A stretch of DNA of 57,266 bases from Bacteroidota bacterium (GTDB lineage: Bacteria > Bacteroidota > Bacteroidia > Chitinophagales > Chitinophagaceae). The DNA is taken from NCBI GenBank assembly GCA_023428755.1, contig JAEYWX010000028.1, forward strand, positions 1 through 57,266, given 5' to 3'. The position numbers and the translations under genes are program-made. Below are positions 32,469 to 41,313 of this stretch, one piece after another. The notes below the pieces were generated by a model. The model was not told the origin of the DNA. It worked only from the letters and a program-made list of their open reading frames with translations, and ran no database searches. The stretch's first letter is position 1, and every line of letters starts with the position of its first letter.

Positions 32469-32972
32469 CTACCAGCCTCCCCATGCACCCAATAGTACAA
32501 TAATGTAAACAACAACCAGTATCAGATAGAGAAAGCCAACCAGGCTTAGAATAAGCCCCACTTTCGCCAGTGTTTTGTTGCCAGGCTCTAAAATACCGGG
32601 TTCTAATTTTTCTCTTGTTAACGCAGCATTTGAAAAAAAGAATCCCGGAATTGCCAGCAATGGAAAGATCACTAACGATGCAATGCCGAATGCCAATCCA
32701 AGGATGGCTTTATTGTTCGCTTTTTTTCGATCGATATCTGTGTCAGGAAGATTTGTATAATACCAAAGACCAAGCCGCTCCATCAACTTCAATTTTCGAC
32801 CAATTTTTTTTTCAGTTGCTTTACGGATGCTTTTGAACGAAGCAGGTTTTTCGTTTTTTTCAACAGCTGTTTCGGTTGTTACAGGACCGTTTACAAGTGG
32901 AGCAGATGAAAAAGTGTTTCCTTCCAATACAAAAACAAAAGAAAGGAAAAAGCCGAGCAGTGCAATTTTCAT
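32469..32972 (-). CDS. DUF4190-like membrane protein
   Basis: A 167-residue protein whose start at 32972 (MKIALLGFF) begins a signal peptide; an ATG nine codons upstream is less likely. A charged middle (KSIRKATEKKIGRKLK) is followed by two hydrophobic helices near 95-120 and 138-160, containing NNKAILGLAFGIASLVIFPL and AKVGLILSLVGFLYL, as in DUF4190. Convergent with pepT with one base between the two stops. Function unknown. Confidence 0.65.
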   Translation of the reverse strand: MKIALLGFFLSFVFVLEGNTFSSAPLVNGPVTTETAVEKNEKPASFKSIRKATEKKIGRKLKLMERLGLWYYTNLPDTDIDRKKANNKAILGLAFGIASLVIFPLLAIPGFFFSNAALTREKLEPGILEPGNKTLAKVGLILSLVGFLYLILVVVYIIVLLGAWGGW

Positions 32973-33140
32973 ATGTTCAATTTTATTGTTTTTAGCCATA
33001 TGTTATTCGCCAGAACAATTAGCTCTGCCCCGGTCTGTACTCAGGCGGGAAAGGATAATTTTTCATGGCTCACTTCATACGATGATATTTTATGTAATAT
33101 AGTTGAAAAAAGAAATCAGCTGTTAACGGCCGAACTTATT

Positions 33141-33521
33141 TTACATTTTTACAAAATTACTTTCCGGTTTTTCTTCGGGCCAAATGCGGATGCCCCAATA
33201 AATAGGATAGGCAATGGTGCTTACAAAAATAAACAGCAATACCCAGATGATCCGTTCCTCATTCTTCACCCGTTTGTTGTTAATGGTATGGATGATGAAG
33301 TAGATCATAAGTGCCAGTTGTACAAACACAAGAATGATAACCGATGCAATAAAGCCCATCATATTGCCGAAGAAAAAGTCTGGCGGCACATCGCCATGCT
33401 GCTGTTCCATGCGAAGAATTTCAGGGAAAATTGTTGCAAAGAAGTAAATGAAAAAGATGGCTGCTGAGATAAGGGGTAAAAAGGCAAGTATGCCAATAAT
33501 TACTTTTTTTGAACGTGACAT
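33141..33521 (-). CDS. Three-helix membrane protein, PLDc_N-like
   Basis: A 126-residue inner-membrane protein with helices at about 7-30, 50-75 and 90-112. The final motif ERIIWVLLFIFVSTIAYPIYW matches the phospholipase D N-terminal (PLDc_N) domain seen in stand-alone small membrane proteins. Divergent from the SPFH gene; 91 nt between starts. Confidence 0.65.
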   Translation of the reverse strand: MSRSKKVIIGILAFLPLISAAIFFIYFFATIFPEILRMEQQHGDVPPDFFFGNMMGFIASVIILVFVQLALMIYFIIHTINNKRVKNEERIIWVLLFIFVSTIAYPIYWGIRIWPEEKPESNFVKM

Positions 33522-33613
33522 GCTAGTTGTTTTTAGAAAGGTAATAAATCTTCTGCCGTTTTTTCATCCGTTTATCAAATGGATTGTGGTAATTTGTAAG
33601 AAATTATACAACT

Positions 33614-34540
33614 ATGGATTTTCTTGCAAATTATTGGTTCATTCTTGTTCTCTTGGTTATTTTCTTCGGTGGTTTGTACACGGTTAACCAGGGTACCATT
33701 GCCGTAGTAACAATGTTCGGTAAATACCGTCGTGTAGCCGGGCCGGGCTTGAAATTTAAAATACCACTTATTGAACAGGTGTTTCGCCGTATCAGTATCC
33801 AGAACCGGTCGGTTGAACTGGAGTTCCAGGCCGTAACAGTTGACCAGGCAAATGTGTATTTCAAAAGCATGCTGCTGTACAGTGTACAAAATGCGGATGA
33901 AGAAACGATCAAAAAAGTAGCGTTTAAATTTTTCAGCGATAAAGATCTGATGCAGGCATTGGTACGCACCATTGAAGGAAATATCCGTAGCTATGTTGCT
34001 ACCAAACGCCAGGCAGAAATTCTGGGACAACGCCGTGAGATCGTTGATTATGTAAAAGCAGAGATCGATCATTCATTGGAAGATTGGGGTTATCATTTGC
34101 AGGATCTGCAGATCAACGATATTACATTCGACCAGGTGATCATGGAAAGTATGAGCAGGGTAGTGGCCAGCCATAACTTAAAAGCTGCCGCTGAGAACGA
34201 AGGACAGGCATTGCTCATTACCAAAACCAAAGGAGCAGAAGCGGAAGGAAATGCCATTAAGATTTCTGCAGAGGCAGAGCGTGAAGCAGCCCGGTTACGT
34301 GGACAAGGTGTTGCTCTTTTCCGCCAGGAAGTAGCAAAGGGTATGACGGAAGCTGCTGAACAAATGAAGCAGGCCAATCTGGATACCAACGTTATTCTCT
34401 TCAGCATGTGGACAGAAGCGGTGAAGAATTTTGCTGAATACGGCAAGGGCAATATTATTTTCTTAGATGGCAGTGCCAATGGTATGGAAGCAACGATGAA
34501 ACAGATACAGGCGCTGATGGTGAAACAGGCGGGACAATAA
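33614..34540 (+). CDS. SPFH/band 7 membrane scaffold protein (stomatin-like)
   Basis: A 308-residue protein with one N-terminal helix (about 5-25), an SPFH domain (about 28-180, with VTMFGKYRRVAGPGLKFKIP and AEILGQRREIVDYV), and a long alpha-helical coiled-coil tail ending in a hydrophobic region (LDTNVILFSMWTEAVKNFAEYGKG). Such proteins oligomerise on the inner membrane and organise lipids or proteases. A strong terminator follows. Confidence 0.9.
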   Translation: MDFLANYWFILVLLVIFFGGLYTVNQGTIAVVTMFGKYRRVAGPGLKFKIPLIEQVFRRISIQNRSVELEFQAVTVDQANVYFKSMLLYSVQNADEETIKKVAFKFFSDKDLMQALVRTIEGNIRSYVATKRQAEILGQRREIVDYVKAEIDHSLEDWGYHLQDLQINDITFDQVIMESMSRVVASHNLKAAAENEGQALLITKTKGAEAEGNAIKISAEAEREAARLRGQGVALFRQEVAKGMTEAAEQMKQANLDTNVILFSMWTEAVKNFAEYGKGNIIFLDGSANGMEATMKQIQALMVKQAGQ

Positions 34541-34558
34541 TTAATTTTTTATTATCAG

Positions 34559-34590
34559 AAAGGGTTAGCTGTGTGCTAACCCTTTTTTAT
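34559..34590 (+). terminator. Terminator after SPFH gene
   Basis: AAAGGGTTAGC (34559-34569) and GCTAACCCTTT (34575-34585) form a perfect 11-bp stem with loop TGTGT, followed by TTTTAT. Confidence 0.9.
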
Positions 34591-34595
34591 TGGAA

Positions 34596-34910
34596 TCATT
34601 TATTCAGATAATCATCTTTATAATCACCAACATGCTTTTCACTTTCTTTGATCATTTTCTGTTGCCGTAAATAATTGACAATCCCCACAACAAATAAACC
34701 AAACGACATAACGAAAAAAGAAATTTCAAAAATAATACTGTGTTCAAGTTGCAGCAGGCTTTTGATACTTAAACCTGCAATCAAAAAATAAAGTGCAGTT
34801 CGTACAAATGAAAGCAATGTTGTTTGGTTCGCCATTTTTGTACGTTGGATGGCGAGCCGCTCCCGCAGAATGAGATCTTTATTGATGCTTGTTTCTGTCT
34901 TTCCATTCAT
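34596..34910 (-). CDS. DUF202 membrane protein
   Basis: A 104-residue protein of the DUF202 family, with N-terminal LILRERLAIQRTKMANQTTLLSFVRT (the family signature), two helices at about 30-50 and 54-76, and a basic tail. Family members are inner-membrane proteins of unknown function, in some fungi and bacteria paired with transport domains. Monocistronic. Confidence 0.88.
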   Translation of the reverse strand: MNGKTETSINKDLILRERLAIQRTKMANQTTLLSFVRTALYFLIAGLSIKSLLQLEHSIIFEISFFVMSFGLFVVGIVNYLRQQKMIKESEKHVGDYKDDYLNK

Positions 34911-34976
34911 ATCGTGAAAGTATTATTTTTTTTGTCATTCAGGTTGGTGGTATGGCATCAAGTAATTCAAATAAAA

Positions 34977-34998
34977 TAGCCGGCTTGACTGCCGGCTA
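34977..34998 (-). terminator. Terminator of cytochrome c gene
   Basis: TAGCCGGC (34977-34984) and GCCGGCTA (34991-34998) pair perfectly with a 6-nt loop; on the minus strand the stem is followed by TTTTATTT, placing it downstream of the cytochrome gene. Confidence 0.8.
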
Positions 34999-35011
34999 CT
35001 TGCTATAAACG

Positions 35012-35605
35012 TTACATAGCTGGTGGCGGATTAATTTTTGCTGCAGGTACCACATTCTTAACCGGGTTGGTCGATTTCAGAAATGCAAATACATTGCTGA
35101 TCTCTTCATCTGTTAAGTTGCTGTATGCTTGCCAGGGCATGGGTGGTAAAATAGGTCTTGTGTTATCAAGTCCCTTATACTTTCCTTCCCGAATTACTTT
35201 TTTAAATTGTTCTTCGGTCCACATACCAATGCCGGTTGAATCGCTGCTGATATTGCCTGCATACGATTGTCCCCAGGGACCAATAACCGATGTAAAATCG
35301 GGTGCAAATAATGCCCAGCCCGATTTTACGGTGTTTTCATCATAAGGTGGTAGTTGTGTGCCTGCCTGATGGCCGCCAAACCGCAGATCGGGAATTACCT
35401 CAGGTCCTTTTGGCCCCATCCGTTTTGGTGAATGACAAACTTCGCAGTCGAGGATGGCGACTAAGCGTTGTCCTTCTTTGACCTTGTCTTCAGCTGATGG
35501 AGTTGTGGAAGTTGTTTCGTTTGTGTTGGTTGCCTCGTTTGTACAGGCATGCATAAACAGTAAGCACAGCAATACAATTGCTGTGATCTTGAATTGATGG
35601 CGCAT
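35012..35605 (-). CDS. c-type cytochrome lipoprotein
   Basis: A 197-residue lipoprotein: lipobox MHAC (Cys21), a low-complexity Thr/Asn linker, and a cytochrome c domain with heme-binding CEVCHS (Cys54, Cys57, His58). The sixth ligand could be a Met in the PMPWQAY segment. It is likely periplasmic or membrane-anchored, carrying electrons in respiration or an alternative oxidation pathway. Divergent arrangement with nothing adjacent; promoter not clear. Confidence 0.85.
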   Translation of the reverse strand: MRHQFKITAIVLLCLLFMHACTNEATNTNETTSTTPSAEDKVKEGQRLVAILDCEVCHSPKRMGPKGPEVIPDLRFGGHQAGTQLPPYDENTVKSGWALFAPDFTSVIGPWGQSYAGNISSDSTGIGMWTEEQFKKVIREGKYKGLDNTRPILPPMPWQAYSNLTDEEISNVFAFLKSTNPVKNVVPAAKINPPPAM

Positions 35606-35765
35606 GATTGGTTGTTTTGGGTGATGAAATAATCAGAATTCAGCGGGAGGTAAAAAAAGGTGAAGATCAATGAAAGTAGTTCCCCGTAATGAGGTTTAGA
35701 AAGACATAGTAGAAAAGTAAAAACTTTTCTGTGTAAATTATAAGAAAGTGTAAGTTTTATTTTCT

Positions 35766-36200
35766 TCAGCCTTGCTGTGTGGCGTTGATCAGTACCTGCT
35801 CGCCGAATAAATGATCTTTCACAACATCTTTTAATTGTTGTTGCAAATCTTCCGCACTTCTGTAAATGATACGATGATCGCTTAAGCCTGAAAGTGTGGT
35901 AGAATGTTCGGCTTCTTTGTGACGCAAATAAATAACAGGTTTGTTTTTTGCTTTTGCATAACCTGCTTCAATGCCAATACCAATTCCTTTGTGCGATGTT
36001 TCAGCAATGAGTATATCGCATTTTTCTAATTCGGCAAGTGCCATGCGCATCATTTCTTCTTCCTGCGATTCGTCAAATTTAAAATGGTCAACGAAAACAT
36101 ATGGCTCGATCTGGTGGTCTTCGAGAACACTCATAATTGCAGTGATGGCGGTGTTAAGGCTCCTGCGGCGCTGATAGCTGATGGAGATATAGGCTTTCAT
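35766..36200 (-). CDS. Nucleoside 2-deoxyribosyltransferase-like protein
   Basis: A 144-residue cytosolic protein with an N-terminal fold element MKAYISISYQ, a conserved DILIAETSHKGIGIGIEAGYA block (the glycine-rich loop of the nucleoside deoxyribosyltransferase / TIR-like fold) and VIYLRHKE. Deoxyribosyltransferases exchange bases between deoxyribonucleosides; several members with this fold instead act on NAD or nucleotides, so the substrate remains open. Start at 36200 (MKAYIS) chosen since it begins the first strand. Confidence 0.65.
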   Translation of the reverse strand: MKAYISISYQRRRSLNTAITAIMSVLEDHQIEPYVFVDHFKFDESQEEEMMRMALAELEKCDILIAETSHKGIGIGIEAGYAKAKNKPVIYLRHKEAEHSTTLSGLSDHRIIYRSAEDLQQQLKDVVKDHLFGEQVLINATQQG

Positions 36201-36596
36201 ACATTGCAAAATACTGATTGCAATTCATGATTTGACTTTTGGCGTGGCAAGAGTCTGAAAAAGTTAGTCACAGGCTTGGGGAAAACTTCTGTAAACGTTT
36301 ATTCGATAAAACTTTCAGTTATTCATTGGCATTGATTCTCAGTTGCAACCGCTTACATCGCATTTTCTTGTTTTTCGAGAAAGTCCGTGCCGACTTTTTT
36401 CGGGAAAAATCCTGATTTACTGCAAGGCGAAGCAACCTTTTGCCGTCTTTGTATCGTCTGCGGGGCTTTAGTCGGGCTTTTATGAATAGCTGAACATTCA
36501 ATCAGGTATTTTGTTACAATGCATTGCTTGCTGTTGTGTAAGATGTAAGCCCCGTTTCGTTATTTAATTCACAAATGCCATAGCGAGTTTCTTGTT
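36201..36596. other. 396-nt gap before TonB-dependent receptor gene
   Basis: The interval holds a 60-codon minus-strand frame (36319-36501) rich in Lys/Arg and several short hairpins (for example TTTCTTGTTTTTCGAGAAAG). Nothing in it resembles a known gene with confidence. It is too long for a simple promoter and may be a decayed or repeat-derived element. The last part must contain the promoter of the receptor gene. Confidence 0.4.
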
Positions 36597-38993
36597 ATGA
36601 AATTATTATCACTGATCATCTGTCTTTTTTTTACAATCAATTTGGTGCATGCGCAATCAACTTCGTCAGTGAATGGAATTGTAAAAGATGAGAAAGGAAA
36701 ACCTGTTGCCCTGGCTACTGTGAGTATGTATAAAACATCCGATTCATCATTTGTTACAGCAACAGCAACAGATGAAAAAGGAAAGTTTACGCTTGAATTG
36801 TCAAACGGCACTTATTATCTGCTTGTAACATATCTCTCGTACCAGGAAAAAAGAGTTGACTATATTACGATAGCTGGAAAAAATGTAAATCTCGGTACAC
36901 TTGCATTGGAAGAAGCAGCAAAGGAAATGTCGGAAATTGTTATTACATCTGAAAAGAAGCTGATGGAGTTGAAGCTTGATAAACGGGTGTACAATGTGAA
37001 CCAGGATGTAGCGAATGTTGGCGCCAATGCATCGGAGATACTGGCGAATATTCCTTCAGTTACAGTTGATGTGGATGGCAATGTGGCATTGCGTGGAAGC
37101 CAGGGTGTACGAATTTTAATTGATGGCAAACCATCGGCGTTAACGGGGTTACGCAGTACAGATGCACTCCGCAATTTACAAGGCGCCATGATCGAGCGTA
37201 TTGAAGTGATTACCAATCCATCCTCCCGTTATGATGCAGCAGGAGAAACAGGTATCATCAATATCATTCTCAAAAAAAATAAGACAAGAGGATTCAATGG
37301 CAACTTTACCGGTACAGCCGGATTTCCTTCTAATTTCAGCGGTGCGTACAGCATCAATTACCGTACACAAAAAATGAATTTGTTCTCCAGCTTTGGAAGC
37401 AACTTTCGTCAAAACCCGGGCAACGGATCATCTACGCAACGTTTTAACAGTACAGATACCAGTTTTATTTACAACCAAACAAACAACCGCACACGAATAG
37501 ATTTTTCTGTAAACTTTATGGCGGGTATTGATTACAATATTTCAGCTAATACAACTTTCACAGGTTCGTTTTTGATCGATGGCGGGAAGGAGAATAACAA
37601 CAGCAATTTGCTGTACGAAAACTTCAATGAGTTTGGATCATTAACCAGCAGCAGTTTGCGAACTGATCTGGAAACTGCCAATGAACGTGATACCGAATTA
37701 TCATTGAATCTTACAAAGAAATTCCCCGGCGATCATGAGCGTGAATGGATCACCGATTTCAAATGGACCAACAGTGGTGAAACAGAAGCATCGGATTATC
37801 TGCAAACTTTTTCTGATGGACGAAAGCCTTTGCTGCAACGCTCGGGTAATCCGGCGTATGAAGATAACCTGCTGCTGCAAACAGATTACATACATGGGTT
37901 TGGAAAAGATGGAAAATTTGAAACAGGTGCAAAAGGTGCCATCCGCAGAATACGAAATGAATTTTTAGTGGAAGAGCAGGATGGAACCGGCAGTTGGCTT
38001 ACACTGCCTTCATTTGATAATAACATGGAATTTACAGAGCAGGTGTATGCAGTGTATGGTTTGCTGGCAAATAAAGTAAAGAAGTTCTCGTACCAGTTTG
38101 GATTACGTGGTGAGTTAACAGCCATGCGCACCGGTTTGTTGAAAACTAATGAGATCAATGAACGAACCTATTTCAACCTGTTTCCCTCCACCAGTTTTTC
38201 GTATGAGTTGAATGAAAAGAATACGCTGCAGTTGAGTTACAGTTACCGCATTAACCGTCCGAACTTCCGCAACCTTACTCCCTTTGCTGATTTTTCTGAT
38301 CCGTTGGTTTATTTTGTTGGTAACCCGAATCTGAATCCTGAATTTACACACTCGATGGAAGCAGGTCATTTACTCGACTGGGGAACAGGTTCTTTACTTT
38401 CGGGTGTGTATTACCGTTATAAAACCGGTGTAGTAGAACGTATCCGTACCATTGATTCAGTTACGGGCATCAGTAATATTATTCCCGTTAATCTTTCCAC
38501 GCAAGAAGAACTGGGACTTGAAATGACGGCCGCTATTAAACTTGCTGAATGGTGGAATGTAAACAGTACGGTTAACTTTTTCAGAGCTGTTGCTAACGGA
38601 CAATATGAAACGACCATTCTGCAAAGCGAAACAGTTTCCTGGACCAATCGCACAACTTCGAGAATGACATTCTTTAAGGAACTGGATTTTCAGGCATCCG
38701 TGAATTATCAATCGCCACGCATTACCACACAAGGTAGAACGCTGGCTATTTATTCCATTGATCTTGGTTTGGTGAAAGATGTGTTTAAAGGAAAAGGTAC
38801 GCTTACATTTAATGTGCGTGATCTGATGCAGAGCCGCAGAAGAAGATCGATCGTTGATATACCCGGTTATTATTCCAGTTCCGATTTTTTATGGCGCCCA
38901 CGCCAGATGACGTTGACGCTGAACTTCCGTATCAATCAGCAAAAGATCCAGCGTGAGGAAAAAAGAAATGATGGCGGGTTTGATGAAAATTAA
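36597..38993 (+). CDS. TonB-dependent outer-membrane receptor-like protein
   Basis: A 798-residue outer-membrane protein. After a signal peptide (1-20, ending VHAQS) comes a carboxypeptidase-regulatory-like beta sandwich (about 23-105, VNGIVKDEKGKPVALATV), then a plug-like domain (about 120-215, containing ANIPSVTVDVDGNVALRGSQ and GVRILIDGKPSALTG), and a beta-barrel ending in an aromatic C-terminus region. It belongs to the outer-membrane beta-barrel (OMP_b-brl_3) group rather than SusC. It should take up a nutrient, with energy from TonB-ExbB-ExbD; exbB-exbD lie at 45245-46367. Ligand unknown. Confidence 0.9.
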   Translation: MKLLSLIICLFFTINLVHAQSTSSVNGIVKDEKGKPVALATVSMYKTSDSSFVTATATDEKGKFTLELSNGTYYLLVTYLSYQEKRVDYITIAGKNVNLGTLALEEAAKEMSEIVITSEKKLMELKLDKRVYNVNQDVANVGANASEILANIPSVTVDVDGNVALRGSQGVRILIDGKPSALTGLRSTDALRNLQGAMIERIEVITNPSSRYDAAGETGIINIILKKNKTRGFNGNFTGTAGFPSNFSGAYSINYRTQKMNLFSSFGSNFRQNPGNGSSTQRFNSTDTSFIYNQTNNRTRIDFSVNFMAGIDYNISANTTFTGSFLIDGGKENNNSNLLYENFNEFGSLTSSSLRTDLETANERDTELSLNLTKKFPGDHEREWITDFKWTNSGETEASDYLQTFSDGRKPLLQRSGNPAYEDNLLLQTDYIHGFGKDGKFETGAKGAIRRIRNEFLVEEQDGTGSWLTLPSFDNNMEFTEQVYAVYGLLANKVKKFSYQFGLRGELTAMRTGLLKTNEINERTYFNLFPSTSFSYELNEKNTLQLSYSYRINRPNFRNLTPFADFSDPLVYFVGNPNLNPEFTHSMEAGHLLDWGTGSLLSGVYYRYKTGVVERIRTIDSVTGISNIIPVNLSTQEELGLEMTAAIKLAEWWNVNSTVNFFRAVANGQYETTILQSETVSWTNRTTSRMTFFKELDFQASVNYQSPRITTQGRTLAIYSIDLGLVKDVFKGKGTLTFNVRDLMQSRRRRSIVDIPGYYSSSDFLWRPRQMTLTLNFRINQQKIQREEKRNDGGFDEN

Positions 38994-39010
38994 ACAAGCT
39001 TTTTCTTTTC

Positions 39011-39508
39011 TTACACATGCTTTTCATGAAATGATAATTCAATGCTGTCGATCGTTGATTCAACTTTCCGGTAACGTACGCCGGCCGTGTCGAGCATTCG
39101 TTTAGATGCAATTGTTGGGTCGCTGCCATCATATTTGTCCGACAAAAAAATTACTTCTGTAATACCTGCCTGGATAATGGCTTTTGCGCATTCGTTGCAA
39201 GGAAACAGAGCTGTATAAATGCGGCAACCGTGCAGATCCATCCCGATATTGTTTAAAATAGCATTGAGCTCGGCATGACATACGTACGGATATTTCGTTT
39301 GCAGAAAATCGCCCTGCTTCTCCCACGGGAATTCATCATCATCACAACCGGCAGGTAAACCATTATAGCCGGCACCTACAATTTTATTTTTACTGTTTAC
39401 AATGCAGGCGCCAACCTGCGTTGAAGGATCTTTACTTCGCTTTGCCGAGAGTAACGCCACTCCCATAAAATATTCGTCCCAGGAAATGTAATTGCCCCGC
39501 TTGCTCAT
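39011..39508 (-). CDS. Deoxycytidylate deaminase family protein
   Basis: A 165-residue zinc-dependent cytidine-type deaminase. The zinc site and proton donor are HAE (His78, Glu80 in VCHAELNAI) and CNEC (Cys104, Cys107 in FPCNECAKA). The overall form (N-terminal DEYFMGVALLSAKRSKDPSTQVG) is that of dCMP deaminase / ComE operon protein 2. It makes dUMP for thymidylate synthesis. A terminator of the next gene lies between; a TACATTTG promoter box sits 23 nt upstream on the minus strand. Confidence 0.92.
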   Translation of the reverse strand: MSKRGNYISWDEYFMGVALLSAKRSKDPSTQVGACIVNSKNKIVGAGYNGLPAGCDDDEFPWEKQGDFLQTKYPYVCHAELNAILNNIGMDLHGCRIYTALFPCNECAKAIIQAGITEVIFLSDKYDGSDPTIASKRMLDTAGVRYRKVESTIDSIELSFHEKHV

Positions 39509-39531
39509 TAGTAATGTAGGTTGTATTCATC

Positions 39532-39539
39532 CAAATGTA
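39532..39539 (-). promoter_or_regulatory. -7 element of dCMP deaminase gene
   Basis: Minus-strand TACATTTG, exact match to TAnnTTTG, 23 nt before the start at 39508. Confidence 0.5.
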
Positions 39540-39546
39540 TGAAAAC

Positions 39547-39576
39547 AAAAGAAGCCTTGCGAACAAGGCTTCTTTT
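39547..39576. terminator. Terminator of M28 peptidase gene
   Basis: AAAAGAAGCCTTG (39547-39559) and CAAGGCTTCTTTT (39564-39576) are perfect 13-bp arms with loop CGAA and T-rich ends in both directions. Confidence 0.9.
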
Positions 39577-39594
39577 GAAAATTGTTTTTTGTGA

Positions 39595-41160
39595 TCATCT
39601 GTTTTGCTGCACCGGTTTCGGCATTTCCTTTCTTGGAAGTTTTTCAGCACGTTGTGCGGTGTTGTACACAAATGTTGCTACAATTACAGCCATCTGTTTC
39701 AGATCATCGGGAATCAGGTGATCGTAACTGTCCATGGTTGTATGATGTGTACGTGTATCGTATTCAATTTCGTCCTGTATAAACTGGAAACCCGGAATAC
39801 CCAGCTCGTTAAACGAAATATGATCGGTACCACCTGTGTTTTGCAATGTAAGGGTAGAAGCGCCCATTTCTTTGAAGGGCTCCAGCCATTTTGCAAAGAT
39901 CGGTTGTACGCCGGCGTTACCTTCTAAATACACACCTCTTATTTTTCCGGTACCATTATCAATATTATAGTAAGCAGAAATTTTTCCCTGCTCCGGTTTT
40001 ACTTCTTTGGTCATTCGGTCGCCTACATGGTTTTTGATCCAGCCTCTTGAACCAAGCAATCCCTGTTCTTCACCACTCCACAATGCAATGCGGATGGTAC
40101 GTTTGGGTTGCAGATTGAGTGCTTTGAAAATGCGCATCACTTCCAGCATCACTGCACAGCCGCTTGCATTATCAGTAGCACCGGTTGATCCCTGCCAGCT
40201 GTCGAGGTGTGCGCCAAGCATCACCACTTCATCTTTCAGTTTTGGATCAGTACCTTTTATTTCGCCAATTACATTGTAACCTTTCGTATCGTTACCGGTA
40301 AACTCCGATTGTACATCCAGTTCTATTGTTACGGGTGTGCCATTGTTCACCAAACGATTAATGGTTTTGATGTCTTCAAACGAAACAGCAATTTCCAACA
40401 CAGATGGTTTGCCATTGGTAAAATCAACACGTGAACCGGCAGGGCCTTGTACAAACACAGTACCATCATGCGATGCTGCACTGCTGGTTAAGTAGGCGGC
40501 TGCGCCTTCATCGGTGATGAGTTGTTTGATCAATGTGTTCAACCGTTGCGCTGCACCAAAACGTGCAAAATTTCCCTGGTTACCACCGGAGCGTGGAGTT
40601 GCAGGCTGTGGTTTGTAATCAGCCATTTTCTTTAACTCTTCATCTGTATAACGATTTGCATCAGGTTTAAAACTATGCTTGTATTCATCCACACGGTTCA
40701 TCAGCACTACTTTTCCAGCCAGCTTCCCTTTGTATTGCATTAACTCAGTTGAGTCTTTTACATTGATCACCACCACTTCTGCTTTTTGCAAACCTTTGGT
40801 GCTTTGTGTCCATGTTTTTGGATAAGCGATCATGGGTTTGTAGTAAGGGGCCGTCATGGCGATATAACTTTTTTTCAACTGCCAGCCTTTCCCAAAATCG
40901 CCCCATGCTTCGAGTGCAGCTTTATCAACGCCCCATTTTTTCATTTCGGCAATGGCATAATCGGCTGCCCGGTAATAGCCGGGTGAGTTGGTAAGACGTG
41001 GACCACTTACATCCGTTAAATGAAACGCAATGTTCATGATCTGCGAATTAACAGTGCCTTCATTGATGATTTTGTTGATGATGTCCAGGTCGGTTTTTTC
41101 TTCCTGTGCAGTTGCAGCCAGTGTGGAGGCAGCAAACAAAAAGAGTAAGAACTTTCTCAT
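39595..41160 (-). CDS. Secreted M28-family zinc aminopeptidase
   Basis: A 521-residue exported peptidase. Signal peptide 1-18 (ending TAAQE), a protease-associated insert around 130-260 (VVVINVKDSTELMQYKGKLAGKVV) and the M28 core. Zinc ligands appear in GAHLDSWQGSTGATDNASG (His and Asp), WSGEEQGLLGS (Glu) and TDHISFNELGIP. It removes N-terminal residues from peptides outside the cytosol. The C-terminal tail ends KPVQQNR. Divergent from the T9SS-sorted protein at 41314. Confidence 0.9.
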   Translation of the reverse strand: MRKFLLFLFAASTLAATAQEEKTDLDIINKIINEGTVNSQIMNIAFHLTDVSGPRLTNSPGYYRAADYAIAEMKKWGVDKAALEAWGDFGKGWQLKKSYIAMTAPYYKPMIAYPKTWTQSTKGLQKAEVVVINVKDSTELMQYKGKLAGKVVLMNRVDEYKHSFKPDANRYTDEELKKMADYKPQPATPRSGGNQGNFARFGAAQRLNTLIKQLITDEGAAAYLTSSAASHDGTVFVQGPAGSRVDFTNGKPSVLEIAVSFEDIKTINRLVNNGTPVTIELDVQSEFTGNDTKGYNVIGEIKGTDPKLKDEVVMLGAHLDSWQGSTGATDNASGCAVMLEVMRIFKALNLQPKRTIRIALWSGEEQGLLGSRGWIKNHVGDRMTKEVKPEQGKISAYYNIDNGTGKIRGVYLEGNAGVQPIFAKWLEPFKEMGASTLTLQNTGGTDHISFNELGIPGFQFIQDEIEYDTRTHHTTMDSYDHLIPDDLKQMAVIVATFVYNTAQRAEKLPRKEMPKPVQQNR

Positions 41161-41313
41161 GCGTTTTGTTTTAGAATTTGCCTGAAAATACCAAACTCAG
41201 GCTAAAAACAGAAAGCTTTCTTTGCAGCGGTTGATAGGGTGGTTGGATGGTGAGTTAATGCATTTCTTATTCAGAATAATACATGAAAACGCATTATTTT
41301 TAATGTTCATTTT

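Noticed and set aside
36319..36501. 60-codon minus-strand frame in the gap before the TonB-dependent receptor gene
   Set aside because: Composition (Lys/Arg-rich), no initiation signal, and low similarity to anything I know; left as part of an unexplained gap.
36597..38993. SusC/SusD type glycan uptake locus
   Set aside because: No SusD gene or glycoside hydrolase is adjacent, and the receptor belongs to another TonB-linked group.
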